Shown piece by piece: positions 34,238 through 43,436 of a DNA stretch of 64,000 bases (position 1 is its first letter; the number at the start of each line of letters is the position of its first letter). Made by a program: the position numbers and the translations under genes. Origin of the DNA: RAM1 sp050247515 (GTDB taxonomy: Bacteria; Pseudomonadota; Gammaproteobacteria; Burkholderiales; Burkholderiaceae_C); contig JBFWUB010000012.1 of assembly GCA_050247515.1 (NCBI GenBank), positions 70,675 to 134,674 of the forward strand, in the 5' to 3' direction. Below the pieces are notes generated by a model, which saw only the letters and a program-made list of their open reading frames with translations, was not told where the DNA came from and did not search any database.

Positions 34238-35506
34238 CTAGGGCTTACCCGTAATGGCGGCCGGGGCGGCCAGCAGGTCCTTCAGCGCGATGGTTTCGTC
34301 AGCCAGGCGATCGGCATCAACTCGCAGCGGCTGGGCCAGCGCCCGGCGCACCAGCATGAAGTCGCCGGGGCGGTTCACCGCGTCCACCGCCAGCACGCGG
34401 TCGCCCTGCAGGTAAAACGCGCAAAAGCTGCGCGCCGCAACGCTGCCGCGCAGCACGCATCGGTCGTAGCCCTGCGACAAGCCAGCCATCTGCAGCTTGA
34501 GCTCGTACTGGTCGGACCAGAACCAGGGCACCGACCTGTTCGGCTTGGGCTTGTCACACAACCACGATGCGGCTGCGCGCGCCTGCTCCAGCGCATTGGG
34601 AACGGATTCAAGGCGCAGCTTGTGACCGTACAGCGCATGCTGCTGCAGCGTGCAGTCGCCAGCGGCCACGATGTCGGGGTCGGCCGTGCGCGCCAGGTCA
34701 TCCACCAGGATTCCGCCTTCGTCGGCCAGACCCGCGGCGCGCGCTGCCTCGATGTTTGGCAGCATGCCAATGCCTGCCACCACCATGTCGACTGCAAGGC
34801 GCTGGCCCGTGCTGCACACCACGGCGACGATGCGGCCGCCCTCACACTCCACGCGCCCAATGCCTGTGCCGGTGAACACGGTCACACCGGCTTCACGGTG
34901 CACGTCTTCGTAAAACCGGGATACCTCGGGCCCGGCCACACGGGCCAGCACCCGCGGCTGCGCTTCCAGCACCGTCACGTCGGCGCCCTGCCCGCGCGCG
35001 GAGGCGGCGACCTCCAGCCCCACATAGCCCCCACCCACCACCACAACACGCGCACCGGGGCGCAACTCCTCTCGCATCGCGTCGGCATCCGCCAGGGCAC
35101 GCAGGGTGAACAAGTTGGCTGGCGGGTGAGCCGGGTCAATACCCTCACACACCAGCGGCCGGGGCCGCCCGCCGGTGCACCAGGCGAGCTTTTCGTATGC
35201 GAGGGTGCTGCCGTCGGCCAGGGTTACTTTGTGCGCGTTGCGGTCGATGGCCACCACGCGCACGCCCTGCACACGCTCCACGCGTGCCGCCTCATAGGCT
35301 GCGGCCGGCCGCAGCGCCAGCGACTCCACATCCGCCTTGCCCATCAAGTAGGCCTTGGACAACGGTGGCCGCTGGTACGGCACACCGGTTTCGTCGCCCA
35401 GCAGGACGATGCGACCGGCCCAGCCGCCCTGGCGGGCAGCGATGGCCAGTTCACCGCCGGCATGCCCGGCGCCCACAATGAGCAGTCCGCAGTGTTGTGT
35501 CTCCAT
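34238..35506 (-). CDS. FAD-dependent ferredoxin reductase (oxygenase electron-transfer type)
   Basis: A 422-residue pyridine nucleotide-disulfide-fold reductase like those serving Rieske oxygenases and P450s. It has FAD motif LLIVGAGHAGGELA near 8-21, PPLSKAYLMG near 48, NAD motif VVVVGGGYVGLEVAA near 150-164 and the second FAD motif DPDIVAAGDCTL near 277. There is no redox disulfide. It would pass NADH electrons to the [2Fe-2S] ferredoxin at 59555, feeding one or both Rieske oxygenases. The ATG at 35506 was chosen because upstream codons run into operator D; an ATG at 35527 is possible. Confidence 0.88.
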   Translation of the reverse strand: METQHCGLLIVGAGHAGGELAIAARQGGWAGRIVLLGDETGVPYQRPPLSKAYLMGKADVESLALRPAAAYEAARVERVQGVRVVAIDRNAHKVTLADGSTLAYEKLAWCTGGRPRPLVCEGIDPAHPPANLFTLRALADADAMREELRPGARVVVVGGGYVGLEVAASARGQGADVTVLEAQPRVLARVAGPEVSRFYEDVHREAGVTVFTGTGIGRVECEGGRIVAVVCSTGQRLAVDMVVAGIGMLPNIEAARAAGLADEGGILVDDLARTADPDIVAAGDCTLQQHALYGHKLRLESVPNALEQARAAASWLCDKPKPNRSVPWFWSDQYELKLQMAGLSQGYDRCVLRGSVAARSFCAFYLQGDRVLAVDAVNRPGDFMLVRRALAQPLRVDADRLADETIALKDLLAAPAAITGKP

Positions 35507-35544
35507 GCTTACCCTAATTTGGTTCATTCGGTCTTGCTTTATAG

Positions 35545-35558
35545 TCCGACACGTCGGT
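35545..35558. promoter_or_regulatory. TetR-type operator D (TCCGAC-AC-GTCGGT)
   Basis: A nearly perfect copy framed by TATAG and CTAACTATAAAT, lying between the divergent ferredoxin reductase gene and the second tetR gene. It is identical in its 12 inner bases to operator A, 15 kb away. Position suggests control of the reductase and autoregulation. Confidence 0.75.
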
Positions 35559-35639
35559 CTAACTATAAATCCATTGGACCGGATGTGCAAGGTGGCCGGC
35601 CCCGCCTGGGGCGGCCAGGGAGAACACTGGAGCAGGACG

Positions 35640-36248
35640 ATGACGCGTGCACGCGCCGATGATTACGAAGACAAAAAGCAGGTCATTCTTGACAAGGCGG
35701 CGGCCTTGATCGCCCGCAAGGGGTTTGATGTGGCCACGATGATGGACGTGGCGAAAGCCTGCGGCACGTCCAAGTCACACCTGTACCACTACTTTCCCAG
35801 CAAGGAAGATCTGCTCTACGCCATCGTGCATGAACACATCACGCGCCAGGCGCAGGATCTCATGCGCATCGTGGCGCAGCCGCTGCCGGCGGAACAGCGT
35901 TTCGAGCAATTTGTGGACAGCTTCGTTCAAGGCGCGGCGCGCTCGCGCAACGAGCACCTGATGCTGATGAACGACATCAAGTACCTCCCCAAGCCGCAGC
36001 TGGACGAGATCCGCCGGATGGAAGTGGAGATGACCGAGCTGATGGAGTCCCTGCTGCGTGAGATCAACCCCGGATTGATGGCGCAGGAGCCCATGCAAAA
36101 GCCCTACGCCCTGCTGCTGTTCGGCATGATGATCTGGACGTTTTCGTGGTACCGGCGCTCGGGCCCGATCACACCGGGGGAGCTGGCCCGGCGCATCGCC
36201 GACCTGTTCGTCAACGGCTTCAAGGCGCAGCCGCCCGGCCTCAGTTGA
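35640..36248 (+). CDS. TetR-family transcriptional regulator 2
   Basis: A 202-residue TetR regulator with the DNA-binding segment MMDVAKACGTSKSHLYHYFPSKEDLLYA near 32-59, followed by a helical ligand domain containing LMLMNDIKYLPKPQ near 106 and MIWTFSWYRRSG near 168. Both are shared with regulators 1 and 3. The ATG at 35640 has AGCAGGA upstream; earlier in-frame ATGs run through operator D and look non-coding. It overlaps the convergent ligase gene by eight bases. Confidence 0.9.
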   Translation: MTRARADDYEDKKQVILDKAAALIARKGFDVATMMDVAKACGTSKSHLYHYFPSKEDLLYAIVHEHITRQAQDLMRIVAQPLPAEQRFEQFVDSFVQGAARSRNEHLMLMNDIKYLPKPQLDEIRRMEVEMTELMESLLREINPGLMAQEPMQKPYALLLFGMMIWTFSWYRRSGPITPGELARRIADLFVNGFKAQPPGLS

Positions 36249-37803
36249 CCGAACGCTGCTTGCCCTTCCAGTAAGGGTCGCGCAACACGTTCTTCATGAT
36301 CTTGCCTGCCCCCGACAGCGGCAGCGCATCGCGGAACTCCACCCGGCGCGGGCACTTGTAATTGGCAATATGCTCACGGCAGTGGGCGATGATCTCGTCT
36401 GCGGTCACCGTCTTGCCGTCCTTGAGCGTCACCACAGCCAGCACGGCCTCGCCCCATTTCTCGTCGGGCACACCGATCACTGCGCATTCCCGCACTGACG
36501 GGTGGGCATGCACGGCGTTCTCGACCTCCTTCGAATAGATGTTCTCGCCGCCGCTGATGATCATGTCCTTCACGCGGTCAACGATGTAGACGAAGCCGTC
36601 CTCGTCCATCCAGGCACCGTCGCCGGTGTGCATCCAGCCGTTACGGATGGCCGCGGCCGTAGCTTCGGGCTTGTTCCAGTAGCCCAGCATGACCTGTGCG
36701 CCACGAACGGCGATCTCGCCGGGCGTGCCGCGCGGTACCTCGTTGCCGTCCAGGTCCACGATCTTGAGATCAACGCCGTAGGACGCCCGGCCCGCCGCTG
36801 CCCGCTTGGCCTTGCCATGGTCGCCGTCGAAATGAAAGCGCCAGGGCAGGCTGACCGTCAGCGCGGCCGTTTCAGTCATGCCGTAGCCCTGGATGAACTC
36901 CCACGACGGCAGCTTTGCAATCGCCGCCGCCAGCACGGCGTCGGGCATGGGGGATGCACCATATTCGCAGTAACGCACACTGGTCAGGTCGTACCGGTCG
37001 AAATCCGGATGGTTCAACATCATGTTGATCATGGTGGGCACGAACAGCACGTAGTTGATCCTGTGCGTCTGGATGGCTTCGAACGCCAGCATCGCGTCGA
37101 ACTTGGGCAGGCACACATGCGTGCCGCCGGCCAGCGTAAGCGCAAACGCCGGGGACGCACCGGCCAGATGGAACAACCCGGCGGAGTGCATGTAGACCGT
37201 CTGGTCGCTGAAATGAAGCGTGGCAATCCAGTTGACAGACGCGGCCATGAAGTTGGTGTGCGACAGCATCACCCCCTTGGGGTTACCGGTGGTGCCGCCG
37301 GTGTAGTAGATGCCGCACAGCTCGTCATTACGCCCGCAGTCGTCGACCATGGGGGCGTGGCCGGCGATCATGGCTTCCCAGGCATGCATGCCCGCCGGTG
37401 TGGCCTCGTCGCCCATGTGCACCACATGTGGCATGGTGTGGCCCGCCAGCAGCTGCGGTACCTGCGCGCTAAAGTTGTCGTCCACCACAAGGGCTGCGCA
37501 TTGCGCATCGGTCAGGCTGTAGACGTTCTCGGGCACGGCCCAGCGCGTGTTCAGCGGCACCAGCACTAGGCGGGCCCAGGCTGCCGCAAAAAACAGCTCA
37601 ACGTAGTTGTCGCTGTTCAGCGCCAACACGGCCAGGCGGTCCCCCGGCTGCAGGCCGAGTGCGCGCAGCCCGGCGGCCAGCCGCGGCACCCGTTCGCCGA
37701 TCTCGCCCCAGCGGCGCTTGCGGCCGTTGTAAATGGTGGCTGTGAAGCGGTGGCGCGTCTGCACCGCGCGGGTCAGGGCTTGGGTCAGTTGCATCATGGC
37801 CAT
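36241..37803 (-). CDS. AMP-dependent acyl-CoA synthetase, second copy
   Basis: A 520-residue ANL ligase. It has A3 motif IYYTGGTTGNPKGVMLSH near 164-181, A5 GYGMTETAAL near 300, A8 hinge DEDGFVYIVDRVKDMIISGGENIYSKEVE near 403-431 and the catalytic Lys near the C-terminus in PLSGAGKIMKN. It resembles medium-chain and aromatic acid-CoA ligases. It is the last gene in a seven-gene leftward operon starting with the second TRAP transporter, so it probably activates the acid that TRAP imports. The start at 37803 follows the DUF7065-like gene by 13 bases. Confidence 0.9.
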   Translation of the reverse strand: MAMMQLTQALTRAVQTRHRFTATIYNGRKRRWGEIGERVPRLAAGLRALGLQPGDRLAVLALNSDNYVELFFAAAWARLVLVPLNTRWAVPENVYSLTDAQCAALVVDDNFSAQVPQLLAGHTMPHVVHMGDEATPAGMHAWEAMIAGHAPMVDDCGRNDELCGIYYTGGTTGNPKGVMLSHTNFMAASVNWIATLHFSDQTVYMHSAGLFHLAGASPAFALTLAGGTHVCLPKFDAMLAFEAIQTHRINYVLFVPTMINMMLNHPDFDRYDLTSVRYCEYGASPMPDAVLAAAIAKLPSWEFIQGYGMTETAALTVSLPWRFHFDGDHGKAKRAAAGRASYGVDLKIVDLDGNEVPRGTPGEIAVRGAQVMLGYWNKPEATAAAIRNGWMHTGDGAWMDEDGFVYIVDRVKDMIISGGENIYSKEVENAVHAHPSVRECAVIGVPDEKWGEAVLAVVTLKDGKTVTADEIIAHCREHIANYKCPRRVEFRDALPLSGAGKIMKNVLRDPYWKGKQRSVN

Positions 37804-37816
37804 TGTCCTGCAGCCA

Positions 37817-38932
37817 TCAGAGGGCGGGAAAGCGCTGCGGCGCCGGGTACTGCGCATAGCCCTGTGCTACGCCGTATTCGCTGATGCCGATGCCGGTTTG
37901 CCCCTCGGTGGTGACACGCACCACATGGTCCGACAGCGTGCGGGCACGCTCCCGCGTGAGGGCGTCGTCAAGGTTCCAAACGTCATGGCCTTCGCCATAG
38001 GGCCCGCGGTCGTCCCCATGGTTCCAGCCGCCAAAGCCGCCGTACAGGCCGCCTTTGAGGTAATAGCGCGTGGGCAGCGCCTGCAGCGACAGCACGCGCG
38101 GCGGGCCTTCTTCAAAGTCCAGTTGCAGCGTGGCGCTGGCCATGCTCTGGCCCAGCGGATCGTCAGCCCAGGTGATGCCATGGCTGGCCGACACAGCCTC
38201 GCGCTTTCGCACGCTGCCATCGGGCTGGCGGACGAACTCGGCACCCGACAGGTAATACGGTTTGCCGGCTTCACGTTCCTTCATGAAGATCGACACACCC
38301 ACCGTTTCGCACTGGAACATGGACCAGGTCCAGAAGAAGTTGGTGTGCTGCTGCATAGGTGGGTTGGCAAAGTCGGTGCGCATTTCCGAACGGATGCCCC
38401 ACGACCGGTCGCGCTGGCCCCACCAGGTGGCGGGCGTGAGCTCATGGTGCTGGCCGTTGATCACCAGCCAGCCGCTGTAGCGGCCCAGCTGCGCCACGCG
38501 CGCCAGGTCTTCTTCCACCACGCCCTTGCGCTCGCGAAAGCTCTGCTTTTCCTGCGCGGCCGGAAAGCTCGCTTCAAACACCAGGTCAAACGAAATGCCT
38601 GAAGCATTGTCGTCCAGCGTCAGCCGGTGCTGCTGCAGGCCCTGCACCATCTGCAGGCGCAGCGGCCCCACCGCCGTTTCCAGCGGGTTGTTGCCCAGCC
38701 GGCGAGAGGCGCGGAAGTTGTGCTGCTGGCGACCGACCGTCACACCCGCAAAGCAGTCCATCACGCCCCGGTTGGGGTAATAGCCCAGCCCGATGTCGAT
38801 CAGTAGCGGTGTGCCATCCACAGGGTGTGCGGTGTACCAGTAGCGCTCGGTAAAGCGCGGGTCGCCGTTGCCCGCCTGGGCGAAGGTGCCGGGGGTCTGG
38901 TGACCCAGCAGGTCGTCTTGGGGTGTCAGCAT
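37817..38932 (-). CDS. Conserved protein of unknown function (DUF7064/7065-like)
   Basis: A 371-residue soluble, beta-rich protein without signal peptide. Visible conserved features are ERYWYTAHPVDG near 29, GVMDCFAGVTVGRQQHNFRAS near 56, a central WWGQRDRSWGIR near 178 and WNHGDDRGPYGEGHDVW near 308. I place it tentatively in the hypothetical DUF7064/DUF7065 group of lipocalin-like two-domain proteins; the label is from memory and should be checked. It may bind a hydrophobic substrate. It sits with DUF6285 and phosphotransferase-like genes in a constant order upstream of the ligase. Confidence 0.6.
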   Translation of the reverse strand: MLTPQDDLLGHQTPGTFAQAGNGDPRFTERYWYTAHPVDGTPLLIDIGLGYYPNRGVMDCFAGVTVGRQQHNFRASRRLGNNPLETAVGPLRLQMVQGLQQHRLTLDDNASGISFDLVFEASFPAAQEKQSFRERKGVVEEDLARVAQLGRYSGWLVINGQHHELTPATWWGQRDRSWGIRSEMRTDFANPPMQQHTNFFWTWSMFQCETVGVSIFMKEREAGKPYYLSGAEFVRQPDGSVRKREAVSASHGITWADDPLGQSMASATLQLDFEEGPPRVLSLQALPTRYYLKGGLYGGFGGWNHGDDRGPYGEGHDVWNLDDALTRERARTLSDHVVRVTTEGQTGIGISEYGVAQGYAQYPAPQRFPAL

Positions 38933-38957
38933 GGTGTTCTTTCGTGGGCAGGCGGGT

Positions 38958-39428
38958 TCAGGGCCTGGCGGCGGAGGTCATGGCGCCAAAATCGGTCAGC
39001 GGTATCAGCTTGCGCTGGATGATGAGCTGCTCGCGCATGGCCTGGCGCAGGATGGCGTCCAGCTCGGCCTGAAGCGGCCGGGCCAGCGTAGCGCCGGCGT
39101 CAAAGAGCCAGTCGGTCAACTGCATCAGTTGCGCTTGGGCGCCTTGCAGTGCGTCGTCATCCCCGCTGGCAGGCGGCGTTTCGGGCAAGCACAGATCCGC
39201 ACCCGCGCGCGCCACTGCCGCCCTGAAGTCCGCGCAGGCCTGCAGCAGCACCGCGGTCTGCTGCGCCACGGCATCGGGCGACCACACGGCCATGGTCTCG
39301 AGCTTGCCCAGGATGTCCTGGACGGCCGCCAGCTGGCCGCGCGCATGGTCGGTGTGCAGCTCGGGCCGCACATTGTCATCCAGCGTTCGACGCAGCGCCT
39401 GGACCAGTTGGGACAAGGCAATGTTCAT
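38958..39428 (-). CDS. DUF6285-like small helical protein
   Basis: A 156-residue, mostly alpha-helical protein (LSQLVQALRRTLDDNVRPEL near 5, LQAELDAILRQAMREQLIIQRKL near 120). It resembles the DUF6285 family that typically accompanies ACAD10-type phosphotransferases. Function is unknown; a chaperone or regulatory subunit for the adjacent kinase-like protein is a reasonable guess. Its start overlaps the stop of that gene (ATGA). Confidence 0.6.
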   Translation of the reverse strand: MNIALSQLVQALRRTLDDNVRPELHTDHARGQLAAVQDILGKLETMAVWSPDAVAQQTAVLLQACADFRAAVARAGADLCLPETPPASGDDDALQGAQAQLMQLTDWLFDAGATLARPLQAELDAILRQAMREQLIIQRKLIPLTDFGAMTSAARP

Positions 39429-40516
39429 TCAACAGCCACCGTGATCAGGCGGTTGAGCTCCAGCAGGGTGGACGCCAGCTGAAAGCCCATGGAAGCCATT
39501 CGCACATCACGCGCCCGCCCCAACGCCACGCGCTGGGTTGCGCCCATGAGCATGGCGGCGCTCTTGAACAGGCCCAGCACCTCGTAGTAGCGGATCACGT
39601 CCGGGCGCAATGTAACGCCCGCGCGTTGTGCGTAGCGCCGATTGAAGGTTTCGCGGTCAATCAGGCCACCGATGCGGGGGCTGCCCGCCGCAAAAACGCG
39701 CAGGCCAGCCCAGGCTATGTCTTCCAGCGGGTCACCGGCATGCACCAGCTCCCAGTCGAGGATGGCGGTGATGTGGCCGTGTTCCTGCAGGAAGTTGCCC
39801 ACGCGGAAGTCCCCGTGAACGATGGTGACCCGCTCGGCCACCGGGGCTTCTCGGTCCAGCCAGCGCATGGCATGGTGCATCTGGGGCGGCACCGGCGCGC
39901 GCGGCGCATCCAGCATGCCCACGTGGCGCGCCCAGTGGCGTACCTGGTCGCGGGCCACCGATTCCGGCCGCGCCACGCCCCACAGCTGCCCCAGCGGCGT
40001 GGCGCGCCAGTCCACCTGGTGCAGCGCCGCCATGGCATCGGTGAATTCGCGCGACAGCGACTCGTTGTGCGCGGCGTCACGCTGCTCGGCGTTGCCCTTC
40101 CAGGGCATGGGCGTGTCACCCGCAACGCGCCCGGTTATCAGGAACGGCGCACCGATGATGGCGGCGTCGTCGCTGTACGCATGGACCCGGGGAACGGGCA
40201 GGCCGGGCACTTCCTGCAATGCAGCCAGCACCAGGTATTCGGGCTGCGCCTGGTATGGTGCCAGCAGGCCGCGGGGGTCGCCAATGCGCAGGATCAGGTC
40301 CAGCGTGCGCGCGCCACCGGCGTGCTGCAGCGCAGCCGTGCAACCCAGCGTCACCCACGAAAAGCCCGCAGGAAAGCGGCGCCAGCCCGACAACTGAACC
40401 TGGCTTTGCCATTGCGCCTGCAAAAAGGCCTCCAGTCGCGGCCCCAGGTTTTCAGGCGCAAGGTCCAGCGCCAACGGGGGAATCGACATATCGGTCATTG
40501 GTTCACAATCATCCAC
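39425..40516 (-). CDS. APH/ACAD10-type phosphotransferase family protein
   Basis: A 363-residue aminoglycoside phosphotransferase-fold kinase. The catalytic loop HGDFRVGNFL near 230-239 and the metal motif ILDWELVHAGDPLEDIAW near 245-262 are intact. Homologues in acyl-CoA catabolism (the ACAD10/11 kinase domain) phosphorylate 4-hydroxyacyl-CoAs. With the ligase of the same operon, a 4-hydroxy acid could be activated, phosphorylated and isomerised, but this is inference. The start codon at 40516 overlaps the TRAP large permease stop; ATG at 40498 is an alternative. Confidence 0.82.
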   Translation of the reverse strand: MDDCEPMTDMSIPPLALDLAPENLGPRLEAFLQAQWQSQVQLSGWRRFPAGFSWVTLGCTAALQHAGGARTLDLILRIGDPRGLLAPYQAQPEYLVLAALQEVPGLPVPRVHAYSDDAAIIGAPFLITGRVAGDTPMPWKGNAEQRDAAHNESLSREFTDAMAALHQVDWRATPLGQLWGVARPESVARDQVRHWARHVGMLDAPRAPVPPQMHHAMRWLDREAPVAERVTIVHGDFRVGNFLQEHGHITAILDWELVHAGDPLEDIAWAGLRVFAAGSPRIGGLIDRETFNRRYAQRAGVTLRPDVIRYYEVLGLFKSAAMLMGATQRVALGRARDVRMASMGFQLASTLLELNRLITVAVE

Positions 40517-41816
40517 TGGCCGCCTTGAACATCAGCTGCGGCAACCACAACGAGAGCGCCGGCACGGCCGCAATCAGCAGCACACGCGCAAGGTCAACCA
40601 CGATGAAGGGAATGACGCCCCGGATGACCGTCATCATCTGGATGTCGGGCATGACCGAGCGGATGACAAACAGGTTGACGCCGATGGGCGGCGTGATCAG
40701 GCCGATCTCCACCACCACCACGATCAGGATGCCGAACCAGACGGGGTCGTAGCCCATGGCCTTGATGATGGGAAAGAAGATAGGCACGGTCAGCAGGATC
40801 ATGGACAGGCTTTCGAGAACGCAGCCCAGCACCAGGTAGACCAGGATCATCAGCAGGACGATGCCGAGATTGGGCAGGCCACTGCCCTGCACCACTTTCA
40901 ACAACCCCTCGTGCACTCCGGTGATGTTGACGAATTCTCCAAACAACGCCGCGCCCAGGATGATGCCGAACATCATGGCCGACGTACGCGCCGTGTCCGC
41001 AAAGATGTCATAGATGTCTGCCAGCTTCAGGCTGTGGCGCGACAGTGCGAACAGCAGCGCCGACACTGCGCCAATACCGGACGCCTCGATCGACGTGAAG
41101 AAGCCGCCGTAGATGCCGCCCATCACCACGCCAAAGATCACCAGCACCGGCCACAGCGAGCGCAGCAGCGCGGACGTGTCCATTTTTTCCGCCTCGTCGG
41201 CCAGCGGCGCCACGGCGGGGTTGCGCCACACGCTGTACTTCACCGCCGCCATGTAGCCCACGATGGCGATGAGGCCGGGCACGATGCCCGCGGCGAACAG
41301 CATGCCGATGTGCGTCTGGGTCGCCACGCCATACACCACCATGATGATGGACGGCGGGATCAATATGCCGAGCGTGCCACCTGCGGCCACAGCGGCGGAG
41401 GAAAGTGAATCACCGTAACCCAGCTTGCGCATCGCCGGGATAGCCACCTTGCCCATCGTGGCCGCCGTGGCAACGCTGGAGCCACAGATGGCGCCGAAGC
41501 CGCCACAGGCCGCCACGGTGGCCATGGCCAAGCCTCCGCGACGCCGTCCGATGATGGCCTGCGCTGCCCGGAACAGGTCGCCGGAGATGCCCGCCCCCGC
41601 CACCAGGTTGCCCATCAGCACGAACAGGGGCAACACAATCAGCGTATAGACCAGCGTGGAGTCACGCGTGATGTTGGCCACCATGCTGAGGGCGGGCGTC
41701 CAACCGCTGATCAGGATAACGCCGCCAAAACCCACCAGCCCGAGCGCGGTGGCAATGGGCACCTGCACCAGGATCAGTGCGAAGGCGATGAAGAATCCGA
41801 GAAGGGTAGCGGTCAT
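40509..41816 (-). CDS. dctM: TRAP transporter large permease, second system
   Basis: A 435-residue DctM-family permease with the same landmarks as the 1257-2555 copy (GTLGILIPPS near 153, GLITPPIGVNLFVI near 376). It forms the channel for the binding protein at 42321. Similarity along the whole length shows the two TRAP systems are related, though they sit in differently regulated operons. Confidence 0.95.
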   Translation of the reverse strand: MTATLLGFFIAFALILVQVPIATALGLVGFGGVILISGWTPALSMVANITRDSTLVYTLIVLPLFVLMGNLVAGAGISGDLFRAAQAIIGRRRGGLAMATVAACGGFGAICGSSVATAATMGKVAIPAMRKLGYGDSLSSAAVAAGGTLGILIPPSIIMVVYGVATQTHIGMLFAAGIVPGLIAIVGYMAAVKYSVWRNPAVAPLADEAEKMDTSALLRSLWPVLVIFGVVMGGIYGGFFTSIEASGIGAVSALLFALSRHSLKLADIYDIFADTARTSAMMFGIILGAALFGEFVNITGVHEGLLKVVQGSGLPNLGIVLLMILVYLVLGCVLESLSMILLTVPIFFPIIKAMGYDPVWFGILIVVVVEIGLITPPIGVNLFVIRSVMPDIQMMTVIRGVIPFIVVDLARVLLIAAVPALSLWLPQLMFKAASG

Positions 41817-41819
41817 GAA

Positions 41820-42314
41820 TCAATCCACGTTCGTGCCGTGCACCACCGTGCCCTGCGCCGGTGGCCTGATCACCGCGACCACAAAGCCCAGAACGGTGGC
41901 CGCCGACAGCGCGCACATGCCCCATAGCACCCAGGCCGTGGGGATGTGCAGTAGAGCCGAGGCGTCGCCATAGCCGGCCGAGCGGATCGCCTGGCGCGCG
42001 GTACAAAAGGCGATGACCCCGAACAGCACAGCACCCACGCCCCCCGACAGTACGCGCTGGGACAGCCGCAGCGCTCGTGGCACCGGCACCAGGTCCACCG
42101 TGATGTGGCTGGAGCGCAAGGCCAGCACCGGGTACAGCGCAAAGATCAGCACCGCCAGCACCACCTCCAGCAATTCCGTCCCCCAGGGCAGGGGCCGGTT
42201 GAGCAGGTTGCGCCCGACCACGTCAATGAAGACCATCACCATCAGGATGAACAGCGCAGCCACACCCGCGCCTTCCAGCGCGCGCACGGCCATGGCTTGT
42301 GCCTTGCGTGCCAT
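41820..42314 (-). CDS. dctQ: TRAP transporter small permease, second system
   Basis: A 164-residue four-span membrane protein with the DctQ-type NRPLPWGTELLEV near 37 and RSSHITVDLV near 67. It pairs with the large permease three bases downstream and follows the binding protein by six bases. No other distinguishing features. Confidence 0.92.
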   Translation of the reverse strand: MARKAQAMAVRALEGAGVAALFILMVMVFIDVVGRNLLNRPLPWGTELLEVVLAVLIFALYPVLALRSSHITVDLVPVPRALRLSQRVLSGGVGAVLFGVIAFCTARQAIRSAGYGDASALLHIPTAWVLWGMCALSAATVLGFVVAVIRPPAQGTVVHGTNVD

Positions 42315-42320
42315 GCCGCT

Positions 42321-43352
42321 TTACTTGGCTGCAGCGAAGTCAGCCCGCAACTGGTCAATCAGCTTTTGCGGGTCAGCCACGCCCTTCTTGCGGGCCTTCT
42401 CGATCCAGTCCCTCTCTATCGGCTGCAAGACCTTCTTCATTTCGGCCACCACAGGCTCGGACAGCACCTCTACCGTGCGGCCGGCTTTGCGGATGGTGTC
42501 AAACGCGGCCTTGTCACCCTTGGCATACGCGCGGCCAATGTTGCGTGCGAAGGCATCACCGGAAATTTTGGTGATCGCGTCGCGGTCCGCCTGGCTGATC
42601 GACTTCCATTTGTCCTCGTTGATGCCCAGGACCAGAATGGTGTTGTAGATCGCGCCGGGAACGATCGTGGCGTGAGGCACCAGGTCCGTCAGCTTGAACG
42701 CCGGGATCGATTCCGGCGGCATGAAAGTACCGTCAAGCACACCGGAAGACAGCAGCTCGTAGGTTTCGCTCACCGGCTTGGACACCGGCACGCCGCCCAT
42801 CAGCGTCAGGGCCTGGGTCGAGCTGGCCTGCGGGCTGCGGATCTTCAGACCCTTGATGTCCGCCAGGGTCTTGATGGGACGTACGCGGTTGAACAGCTGG
42901 CCCGGCGACACCACATAGACAGACAGCGGGTGCACGCCCTTCAATTCGTTGTAGGAGGCGAGGTTCTTGCGGTAGAAGCGGTCCACCACCGGTGCGAGCC
43001 GCTCCGGGTCGTCGCCCATGAAGGGCAGCTGCGCCACCTCCAGGATGTCAAATCGGTTGGGGGTGTAGCCGGGGATGAACACCACCAGGTCGGCCTGCCC
43101 GTCGCGGGCCACGTCGAACTGGGCGGGCACGGTGCCCACCACCTTGGGCAAGGTGTCGATCTTCACGCGGCCCTGCGTGATCTTCTCGACTTCGGCAATC
43201 CAGGGCTCGATCACTTCCACGCGCATCGCCTGGCCCGCGGGCAGCCAGTTCGAGTATTTCACCGTGGTGGTCTGAGCCAACGCGGGCGCGCTGGCCGCGA
43301 AGGCACTGACTAAAGCGATGGCTGTTGTGAGCCTTGAAATGGAAAGACGCAT
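42321..43352 (-). CDS. dctP: TRAP transporter solute-binding protein, second system
   Basis: A 343-residue DctP protein with a signal peptide (MRLSISRLTTAIALVSAF, cleaved near ALAQ). Ligand-site segments match the first system (YSNWLPAGQAM, LPKVVGTVPAQFDVARDG near 67, LKIRSPQASS near 170), so both probably bind related acids. AGGAGA precedes the ATG. Operator E lies 60 bases upstream. It heads the seven-gene operon running to the second acyl-CoA ligase. Confidence 0.93.
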   Translation of the reverse strand: MRLSISRLTTAIALVSAFAASAPALAQTTTVKYSNWLPAGQAMRVEVIEPWIAEVEKITQGRVKIDTLPKVVGTVPAQFDVARDGQADLVVFIPGYTPNRFDILEVAQLPFMGDDPERLAPVVDRFYRKNLASYNELKGVHPLSVYVVSPGQLFNRVRPIKTLADIKGLKIRSPQASSTQALTLMGGVPVSKPVSETYELLSSGVLDGTFMPPESIPAFKLTDLVPHATIVPGAIYNTILVLGINEDKWKSISQADRDAITKISGDAFARNIGRAYAKGDKAAFDTIRKAGRTVEVLSEPVVAEMKKVLQPIERDWIEKARKKGVADPQKLIDQLRADFAAAK

Positions 43353-43411
43353 GCTTGTCTCCTAGGTTGGATTGACGCGGGAACGACCAGGGTTGGCAAG
43401 CCCTATAATAG

Positions 43412-43425
43412 TCCGTCGGGACGGT
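43412..43425. promoter_or_regulatory. TetR-type operator E (TCCGTC-GG-GACGGT)
   Basis: The inverted repeat CCGTC-GG-GACGG is perfect over five bases, framed by TATAATAG and TTAATAAATAG. Both halves carry CCGTC instead of the CCGAC of operator A. It lies 60 bases upstream of the second TRAP operon, the only downstream gene set on that strand, and is the natural control point for TRAP, phosphotransferase and ligase expression. Confidence 0.72.
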
Positions 43426-43436
43426 TTAATAAATAG

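Noticed and set aside
34199..35662. A 487-codon open frame on the plus strand
   Set aside because: It is the antisense of the FAD ferredoxin reductase gene and reads through operator D.
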